From Pseudomonas vancouverensis (lineage in GTDB: Bacteria; Pseudomonadota; Gammaproteobacteria; Pseudomonadales; Pseudomonadaceae): a stretch of DNA of 64,000 nucleotides. The stretch lies in assembly GCF_004348895.1 (NCBI RefSeq), contig NZ_RRZK01000014.1:1-64000 (forward strand), given 5' to 3'. The notes beneath the pieces were generated by a model. That model was not told where the DNA came from and searched no databases. It saw only the letters and a list, made by a program, of their open reading frames with translations. A program made the translations under genes and the position numbers. Positions 57,868 through 64,000 of this stretch are shown in pieces (within the stretch, counting starts at the first letter, position 1; each line of letters starts with the position of its first letter).

Positions 57868-59273
57868 TTTACAACCTCGTAAATTTCATCGCCAAAGAAC
57901 TCACCAAATGAGCTACCCAACTCTCCTCCAACGTATGAACCGATACCTGCTACCAAAATGCTGCATGCCAAAGGCGCAAAACCGGCTGTAGGTACTGTAA
58001 AAACAACACAGAGTCCACTCATCAAAGGCACAGCCATACTGCCAACCAACGCGCTACCCCCAATCGCCCCAACAAAACTCCCTGCCTCTGTAAATTTAAC
58101 TCGCTTGCAGGCCTCGGTACTCCCCGCTCTGCACACATCCTGAACCTTCATAGCCGACACCCCGCCACCAATAGCCGTCCCAACCCAACCACCGTACTGA
58201 ACGTATTTGGACGCCCTGGCCACCCCATCAAAGTGAGTCGCATACCCCGGCATCTGCCCCACGCCGCCCGCTTCCGTCCAGCGGTGCACCAGACTCGGTG
58301 GCGAAAGGAACAGCGCACGATTCAAATCGGGATGATGGGGGAAACCGATACCTTTGCGTGTCAGGATGGTCATGTGAACATCGAGTGTGGCGAACAGTTT
58401 TTGCCGTTCTGCGAGAAATGTCGGTGAACTCAGGTGGCCATCGCGCAGAAAGGAATGCTGATGCAGCGCTTCGATTTTTTTCAGGGTGTCGCTGACGTTA
58501 TCCAGATTGTTCTTGAAAACACTCGCGCCGACACCGACGGCTTGCGAGCCATAGGTCAGGAAGCTCTGGATGACCTCCCGGTGCTGCACCATGAAATCCG
58601 CTTCTTCCGGGCTGAGGGTTTCGAGGATCTGATTGGTCCTGGCCGCCACGCCCATGAGCAGGGCTTCTTCAAGGGTGCACTGGTAGTTGCTGGGGTCGCT
58701 CAGCACGATCATCGAGCCGGCCTTGACCTCGTGCCGGTAAGGATTGAGCAGTTTGAATTTGCCCATCACCGTTGGGTCGCGCAGGGTGAACAGGTCGGCT
58801 TCGAGTTGTTCGCGGGTAGTGCTTTTCGGAACGATGTAGAAGCCGGGTTCCTCGGCTGTGGCACTGCCCAGGGGCACGGACCTGGGCGTGCTCGATGCAG
58901 ACGCGAAGCCGGATGAGCGTGGCGCTGGTGGACTGCTGGCGAACGCTGTGTCCGGTTGGGCGACGGCCCTGGTGGTCTGCGGCGCTGCGTCATTGCGCGA
59001 TTCGTATTTGTTGGTAAGCACCGATGGGATCAACTCGGCCTTACACGGGCAGCCGCTCAAGCTGTCCAGCGAACCGGCGGCGAGCCGACCATTGCTATTG
59101 AAGAAGGAGACACCGCCTTCTATGGTGTAGGTTTCGCCGTTTATCCCGCAGGAAACCCGGTCGCCTTCACGCGCGTGGGCCATACCGAGCATCGTGATGC
59201 GCGTGTCGGCCTCCAGCACCTCGCCGCCGCAGGTGGTCTTGTCACCCAGGCGAATGAAATATCCTATTGCCAT
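57864..59273 (-). CDS. PAAR-domain T6SS effector with glycine-zipper C-terminus
   Basis: A protein of 469 aa. Residues 1-90 form a PAAR domain (RLGDKTTCGGEVLEAD, MAHAREGDRVSC, GCPC), which caps the type VI secretion spike. A Ser/Ala/Pro-rich linker (95-145) leads to a LysM-like segment (146-200, FYIVPKSTTREQLEADLF) and a helical region (200-330). The C-terminal 110 residues are Gly/Ala-rich hydrophobic helices (GGWVGTAIGGGVSAM, VGAIGGSALVGSMAVPLM, GIGSYVGGELGSSFGEFFG), like glycine-zipper pore-forming toxins. GAAAAGGAGAT precedes the start. It sits inside the pyoverdine cluster, between pvdP and opmQ; the C-terminal activity is inferred. Confidence 0.82.
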   Translation of the reverse strand: MAIGYFIRLGDKTTCGGEVLEADTRITMLGMAHAREGDRVSCGINGETYTIEGGVSFFNSNGRLAAGSLDSLSGCPCKAELIPSVLTNKYESRNDAAPQTTRAVAQPDTAFASSPPAPRSSGFASASSTPRSVPLGSATAEEPGFYIVPKSTTREQLEADLFTLRDPTVMGKFKLLNPYRHEVKAGSMIVLSDPSNYQCTLEEALLMGVAARTNQILETLSPEEADFMVQHREVIQSFLTYGSQAVGVGASVFKNNLDNVSDTLKKIEALHQHSFLRDGHLSSPTFLAERQKLFATLDVHMTILTRKGIGFPHHPDLNRALFLSPPSLVHRWTEAGGVGQMPGYATHFDGVARASKYVQYGGWVGTAIGGGVSAMKVQDVCRAGSTEACKRVKFTEAGSFVGAIGGSALVGSMAVPLMSGLCVVFTVPTAGFAPLACSILVAGIGSYVGGELGSSFGEFFGDEIYEVVK

Positions 59274-59512
59274 TGATTGATCTCCTTTTCTACCGGCGCC
59301 CCATTCATGTGAGGCGCGCCACTGTTAACCAGCGCCAAGCCGACTCGGGATGAGTGGCGTAACGCAAACTACGTGGGCGAAAAGGAAACTCAAGAGGGTT
59401 GGGAAAATCAGGAAATGCCTTACGGGCACTGGTGAAAAGGACCACAGAAATAGGCGGGGCAATGGCGTTTTTGCACGTCTTCGGATGCAAAACAGGATGG
59501 CAACTTCTCTTG

Positions 59513-60922
59513 TTAGAGTCCCTGCCATCCGCCACCCAACGCCTTGTACAAGGCAATGCTCGCCTGCATCCGCGACAGCCGCAGTTGCACATTCAGGTCC
59601 TGCGCGGCATACAGCGTGCGCTGGGTCTCCAGCACGGTCAGCAAGTCCTCGGCTCCGGCCTGATAACGGCTCTGGGCAATATCGAAGGCGGTCTGCGCCT
59701 GGCTCAATTCTTCACTCTGCCATTGCCGCTGTTGATCCAGCCCGCGAATGCCGTTGAGGGCTTTTTCGACGTCGGCGAAACCGTTGATGATTGCCCCGCG
59801 ATAGCTTTCCAGCAGCTCTTCCTGACGGGCCGTGGCCTTGTCCCGTTGGGCGCCGAGGCGACCATTGTTGAACACCGGCGCGAGCAGCCCGGCAGTGAGG
59901 TTGTAGAAGGGGCTGCGCAAAATGTCGTGGGCATGATCGGCGCCGGAGCCGATTTCCGCGGTCAGGGTCACGGTCGGCAGCATGGCTGCGCGGGCGACGG
60001 TGACGTCTGCCTGTGCTGCTGCAAGCTGAGCTTCGGCGCGAGCAATGTCCGGGCGTCGGCTGAGCAACTGGCTGGGCACACCGGCATCGATCACGGGCCA
60101 GGTCAGTTGATCGAATCGTTCCTGGCGCAGCGCCAATTGCTGCATCGGGCGGCCGAGCAGGGCCGCGAGGCTGATCCGGGCATCCGTGGCCTGTTGCTGC
60201 ACCAGCGGCAGTTGCCGTTGCTGTGCCGCCACCAGGCTTTTCTGTTGCGCCAGTTCCAGGGCGGTGGCCGAGCCTGAATCGAAGCGGGTCTGCACCAGTC
60301 GCAACACGCTCTGGGCGTTGGCCAGGTTCAGTTCGGCGATGCGGCTCTGTTCCTGCAGTGACAGGGTTTGCGCGTAGGTGTTGGCGACACCGCTGAGCAG
60401 GGTCAACTCGACAGTAGCCTGGTCGAACTCGCTGGCTTGCAGGCTGAACGCTGCACTGTCACGGCCGGCGCGCTGACCGCCCCAGAAGTCGATCTCGTAA
60501 CTGGCGCTGAGGTTAGCGCTGAAGTAGTCGACCGCATCGTTGTTGCTGTCGGCATCCAGTTGGCTGTAACCATCACCGCGCAACAGTTTTTGCCGGTTGG
60601 CAGTGAGCCCGGCCTTGACCTCGGGCAGCTGCGAACCACCGGCAATCACAGTGTCCGACTGGGCCTGACGCACCCGTGCCATGGCGGCGGCAAGATCGTA
60701 GCTGCCCAGCCGGGCCTGTTCGATCAGCCCCGCCAATTGCGGACTGCCGAAACGCGTCCACCACTGCCGGTTGTCCTGCGCGATGCCGGCGGTGTACGGC
60801 GATTGCCAGGCTGCGGGCGGCTGGATGCCGCTGTCCGGACGCAGAGTGGGGCTGGCGCAGGCGTTGAGCAACAAGCAAAGGCTGAGTAGGCTGAGGGATG
60901 GCTTGAAAGGACGCGGTTTCAT
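59513..60922 (-). CDS. opmQ: OpmQ, outer-membrane channel of the PvdRT-OpmQ exporter
   Basis: TolC-like outer-membrane lipoprotein of 469 aa. The start at 60922 gives a lipoprotein signal (LSLCLLLNAC, lipobox cysteine) and the NodT-family repeats (LARLGSYDLAAAMARVRQAQS, LLTVLETQRTLYAAQ). With PvdR and PvdT it forms the tripartite pump that secretes and recycles pyoverdine. It begins 7 bp after the pvdT stop codon, completing the pvdR-pvdT-opmQ operon. The window contains no other pump for mature pyoverdine. Confidence 0.92.
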   Translation of the reverse strand: MKPRPFKPSLSLLSLCLLLNACASPTLRPDSGIQPPAAWQSPYTAGIAQDNRQWWTRFGSPQLAGLIEQARLGSYDLAAAMARVRQAQSDTVIAGGSQLPEVKAGLTANRQKLLRGDGYSQLDADSNNDAVDYFSANLSASYEIDFWGGQRAGRDSAAFSLQASEFDQATVELTLLSGVANTYAQTLSLQEQSRIAELNLANAQSVLRLVQTRFDSGSATALELAQQKSLVAAQQRQLPLVQQQATDARISLAALLGRPMQQLALRQERFDQLTWPVIDAGVPSQLLSRRPDIARAEAQLAAAQADVTVARAAMLPTVTLTAEIGSGADHAHDILRSPFYNLTAGLLAPVFNNGRLGAQRDKATARQEELLESYRGAIINGFADVEKALNGIRGLDQQRQWQSEELSQAQTAFDIAQSRYQAGAEDLLTVLETQRTLYAAQDLNVQLRLSRMQASIALYKALGGGWQGL

Positions 60923-60929
60923 CGAGAGA

Positions 60930-62903
60930 TCATTCACTGGTAAGGGCCGTGACCGGGTCGAGTCGCGCCGCTTTGCGCGCTGGCATGAAACCGAAGACAA
61001 CGCCTGTGACCAAGGCGCACCCGAAGGCACCCAGCACCGCAAATAAAGAGAAGGCGACGGCGACTTCGCTGAGGATCAACACGCCACCGACAATCAGCGC
61101 CAGGGCGATGCCGGTGAGGCCGCCGACCACCGAGAGCATCACTGCTTCGGTGAGGAACTGGCGCAGGATGTCGCGCTGGCGGGCGCCGGTGGCCATGCGG
61201 ATACCGATCTCGCGGGTGCGCTCGCGCACGGTCATGAGCATGATGTTCATCACGCCGATGCCACCCACCAGCAGGGAAATCGCGGCAATCGAGCCGAGCA
61301 TCAGCGACAGGGTGTTTTGCGTGCGTGCCTCGGCCTGGATCATCGCCGCGTTGTTGGTCAGTTCGAAATCCTGTTTGCCGTTGTGCAGGCGCAGCAGCAA
61401 TTGCTCGATGGCTTGTTCCGCTTCCTTGACCTTGCGTGCGTCGGCGGCAGCGATCGCCACGTATTCGGGGTTGTGGGTGCCGAACAGCCGTACGCTTGCC
61501 GCCGAGTAAGGAATGGCGATGCGGTCGTCGCTGTCGGAATCGCCGGAGCTGGCACCTTTTTCCGCGAGCACGCCGACCACCTGGAACGGCACGTTCTCGA
61601 TCAGGATGTATTGGCCAATCGGGTTGGCCACGTCCTTGAGCAACTTGGTCCGCACCTTATGGCCGATCACTGCGACAGCCGCAGCATTCTGCTCATCGGC
61701 GCGGGTGAAATAGCTGCCCTCGACCACCGGCCAGTTGAAGATGCTTGGGAAGTGGGTGTCGTTGCCGCCGACGTAACTCAAATGGTCGAGGTTGCCGAAA
61801 CGTACCCCGGCCTCCTGGCCGATCACCGGCATGATCTGCTTGACCTGGGGCAGGCTGGCGATGGCGGCGACGTCATCGAGGGTGACGATGCCCGGCGGCG
61901 TGCGCGGGTTGGGGGCCGAGCCGCTGAGGTAAATGATGTTGGAGCCAAAGGCGCCCATCTGCGCCATCACCTGACGCTTGCTGCCTTCGCCGACGGCCAG
62001 CATCACCACCACCGAGGCCACGCCAATGATGATCCCCAGCAGGGTCAGCGCGGTGCGGAACTTGTTGACCCACATCACCCGCCACGCCGCGTGCACGGCG
62101 TCCACCAGTTCACCTTTCCAGGCGCCCGTGGCTTCTGCACCTTGGGTCAGGCGCTTGCGCAGGTCGACAGCCTGTAGCGCACCGGGGGCGGCGGAATGTT
62201 GTGCGGATGGATTGTCCTCGGCGCTGTCGCTGATGATCAGGCCGTCGCGGATCTCGATGATGCGCTTGGCCCGGGCCGCCACTTCACGGTCGTGGGTGAT
62301 GAGGATGACCACGTGGCCCTGGCTCGCCAGTTCGTCGAGCAGGGACATGACCTCGGCGCCGCTGTGGCTGTCGAGGGCGCCGGTGGGTTCGTCGGCGAGG
62401 ATGATGTGACCGCCATTCATCAGGGCTCGAGCGATGGACACCCGTTGCTGCTGGCCGCCGGACAGTTGATGTGGGCGATTGCCCCGGCGTGAAGCCAGGC
62501 CGAGGCGGTCGAGCAGGGCGGCAGCGCGGGCGTGACGCTCGGCGGCGGGCAAGCCTGCGTAGATGGCCGGCATCTCGACGTTTTCCTGGGCTGAGCCCGC
62601 GGGAATCAGGTGGTAGCCCTGGAACACGAAGCCAAAGGCTTCACGGCGCAGCCAGGCCAGTTCGTCACTGTCCAGGGTGGCGACGTTGTCCCCGGCAAAA
62701 CGGTATTCGCCCGAGGTCGGGCGGTCGAGGCAGCCGAGGATGTTCATCAGTGTCGACTTGCCGGAGCCGGAAGCCCCGACGATGGCGACGAATTCGCCGG
62801 CGTGGATCGACAGGTCGATGCCGCGCAATACGTGGACTTCAGGGGCGTCGCCGCCGCCGTAGGATTTGCGGATGGCGGACAGTTCGATCAGCGGCGTGTG
62901 CAT
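60930..62903 (-). CDS. pvdT: PvdT, MacB-type ABC transporter of pyoverdine export
   Basis: A protein of 657 aa. An N-terminal ATPase domain has Walker [10 protein letters not shown] (44-52), signature [15 protein letters not shown] and Walker [10 protein letters not shown] linker is followed by a MacB-type membrane part with one helix ([20 protein letters not shown]), a large periplasmic domain and three C-terminal helices ([16 protein letters not shown] onward). PvdT powers transfer of pyoverdine from the periplasm to the PvdR/OpmQ conduit. Its ATG directly abuts the pvdR stop codon (TGAATG), so translation is coupled. Confidence 0.94.
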   Translation of the reverse strand: MHTPLIELSAIRKSYGGGDAPEVHVLRGIDLSIHAGEFVAIVGASGSGKSTLMNILGCLDRPTSGEYRFAGDNVATLDSDELAWLRREAFGFVFQGYHLIPAGSAQENVEMPAIYAGLPAAERHARAAALLDRLGLASRRGNRPHQLSGGQQQRVSIARALMNGGHIILADEPTGALDSHSGAEVMSLLDELASQGHVVILITHDREVAARAKRIIEIRDGLIISDSAEDNPSAQHSAAPGALQAVDLRKRLTQGAEATGAWKGELVDAVHAAWRVMWVNKFRTALTLLGIIIGVASVVVMLAVGEGSKRQVMAQMGAFGSNIIYLSGSAPNPRTPPGIVTLDDVAAIASLPQVKQIMPVIGQEAGVRFGNLDHLSYVGGNDTHFPSIFNWPVVEGSYFTRADEQNAAAVAVIGHKVRTKLLKDVANPIGQYILIENVPFQVVGVLAEKGASSGDSDSDDRIAIPYSAASVRLFGTHNPEYVAIAAADARKVKEAEQAIEQLLLRLHNGKQDFELTNNAAMIQAEARTQNTLSLMLGSIAAISLLVGGIGVMNIMLMTVRERTREIGIRMATGARQRDILRQFLTEAVMLSVVGGLTGIALALIVGGVLILSEVAVAFSLFAVLGAFGCALVTGVVFGFMPARKAARLDPVTALTSE

Positions 62904-64000
62904 TCAACCGCCACTCCCGTCGACAGGGCCGATCAGCAGGTGATCGCCTTCGGAAAGACCGTCGAGGATCTGCACGCGCAAACGGTCGCTGATACCCGTG
63001 CGCACGTTGCGTTGTTGAATGTCGCCGTTTTTCGCCACGACCTGGACGGTCTGGCTGTCGGGTTCAGTACCTGATTGCAAGGCTGCGACCGGCGCGGTCA
63101 AGACGTTCTTGGCCTGGTCGGCGACGAAAAATACCTGGGTGGTCATCTCCGCCATCAGTGCGTTGTCGCTGTTATCGACATCGAGCAGCACGGTGTACAG
63201 CACCACCCGGGCGCTGCCGCTCTTGCTGGTGCTGGTGGGGCTGCCGCTGCCCTGGCTGGTCTGGTCCAGCGGTTTGGGCGGCACCGGGAGGATCTGCCGC
63301 ACGGTACTGCTCCATCGCCGGCTGCCGCCGCTCAAGGTGGTGAACCAGGCGTGCATGCCGGGTTTGACGTGACCGATGTCGGCCTCCGAGACCTCGGCCC
63401 ACACGGTCATCGGCGACAGTTTGGCGATGCGCAATATCAATGGCGTTTGCTGTTGGGCATTGAGGGTCTGGCCTTCACGGGCATCCAGGGCAACGACGGT
63501 GCCGGCCATGGGCGCATAGATGCGCGTGTAGCCCAGTTCGGCCTGATCGCTGCGCAGGCTGGCCTCGGCCTGGCGGATCTGCGCCTGGAACATCTCGATA
63601 CGGGCCTGGGTGGCGCGCAGTTCCGCTTGGGCGGTCTGCACATCTTCCTCGCGAGTGGCGCCACCGGCGGCAAGGTTCTGCTGGCGCTGGAATTTCTGCC
63701 GGGCGAGTTCGTGTTGCGCCCGTTGTTCCTGTAGCTGGGCCTTGAGGTTTTCGACGGAGAAGCGCCCGGCGTCGAGTTTGGCCTGCTGGGTCGACGGATC
63801 GATTTCCACCAGCAACTGGCCTTCCTTGACCTGGTCGCCGACTTCGACATGGATCTTGTGGATCTGCCCGGACGCCTGGGCGCCGACGTCGACGTAGCGA
63901 CGTGGTTGCAGGGTGCCCAGGGCGGTGACGCTGCTTTCGATATCGGCGCGGGAGACCTGGACGGTGGCGAACTGTTCGCGGCCCGGCGGGAGGATCTGCC
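62904..64000 (-). CDS. pvdR: PvdR, MacA-type periplasmic adaptor (5' end beyond window)
   Basis: A partial gene of about 365 codons; the frame is open to the right edge, so the signal peptide and first residues are missing. The visible part has the lipoyl/barrel-sandwich hybrid (TALGTLQPRRYVDVGAQASGQIHKI), the alpha-helical hairpin (KAQLQEQRAQHELARQKFQRQQNLAAGG) and the beta-barrel and membrane-proximal domains ending in SEGDHLLIGPVDGSGG. It links PvdT in the inner membrane to OpmQ. It is first in the pvdR-pvdT-opmQ operon; any promoter lies outside the window. Confidence 0.93.
   Translation of the reverse strand, partial: QILPPGREQFATVQVSRADIESSVTALGTLQPRRYVDVGAQASGQIHKIHVEVGDQVKEGQLLVEIDPSTQQAKLDAGRFSVENLKAQLQEQRAQHELARQKFQRQQNLAAGGATREEDVQTAQAELRATQARIEMFQAQIRQAEASLRSDQAELGYTRIYAPMAGTVVALDAREGQTLNAQQQTPLILRIAKLSPMTVWAEVSEADIGHVKPGMHAWFTTLSGGSRRWSSTVRQILPVPPKPLDQTSQGSGSPTSTSKSGSARVVLYTVLLDVDNSDNALMAEMTTQVFFVADQAKNVLTAPVAALQSGTEPDSQTVQVVAKNGDIQQRNVRTGISDRLRVQILDGLSEGDHLLIGPVDGSGG

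Noticed and set aside
59468..59492. TTTTGCA/TGCAAAA hairpin downstream of opmQ as terminator
   Set aside because: The stem is AT-rich, only 7 bp, and no clear T-run follows on the minus strand; too weak to annotate.

Overview
The window is a stretch of chromosome from a fluorescent Pseudomonas, most likely of the P. fluorescens group. The reasons are the high-GC coding sequence, a pyoverdine peptide/maturation/export locus with PvdS-type promoters, REP/REPIN repeats, an isonitrile hydratase (InhA) gene and an Rsm-type small RNA. Species cannot be fixed from sequence reading alone.

Layout. Positions 1-112 hold the tail of a transposase and direct repeats. At 528-5103 lies a quinohemoprotein amine dehydrogenase operon: alpha subunit, radical-SAM maturase QhpD, CTQ-bearing gamma subunit and beta subunit. 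At 5243-13033 is a mixed accessory block: LprI-like protein, GFA-family protein, SRPBCC protein plus APH(6)-like kinase, an RsmX-like sRNA, the inhA/GlxA-regulator divergent pair, an epoxide-hydrolase-like enzyme, a VOC protein, a BRCT protein, an unknown protein, and a low-GC phosphotransferase broken by a frameshift. A GH15 glucoamylase-like enzyme and an MFS transporter follow.

From 16560 to the right end the window is dominated by pyoverdine genes. A type II thioesterase precedes an operon of three NRPSs (3080, 1029 and 3933 aa) with an interleaved SyrP-like Fe(II)/2-oxoglutarate hydroxylase and a terminal HSL-type hydrolase. Specificity residues read by eye give D-Ser, L-Lys, (beta-OH-)His, D-allo-Thr, L-Ser and (hydroxy)ornithine, with release by a terminal TE. 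Six residues would thus be attached to the Glu-Tyr-Dab chromophore precursor made by PvdL, which lies elsewhere. Between 43851 and 47457 are a SYLF-domain protein, a RelB/RelE-type toxin-antitoxin pair, an SDR with a Tyr-to-Phe change, a GyrI-like protein and a hotdog thioesterase.

The ferripyoverdine receptor (Fur box), pvdE, the pvdM-N-O operon and divergent pvdP (three exact TAAAT-N16-CGT PvdS promoters) then handle uptake, periplasmic export and chromophore maturation. The pvdR-pvdT-opmQ efflux system closes the window, with pvdR cut by the right edge. A PAAR-domain effector gene with a 4-nt-overlapping small membrane-protein gene, probably a T6SS effector-immunity pair, sits between pvdP and opmQ.
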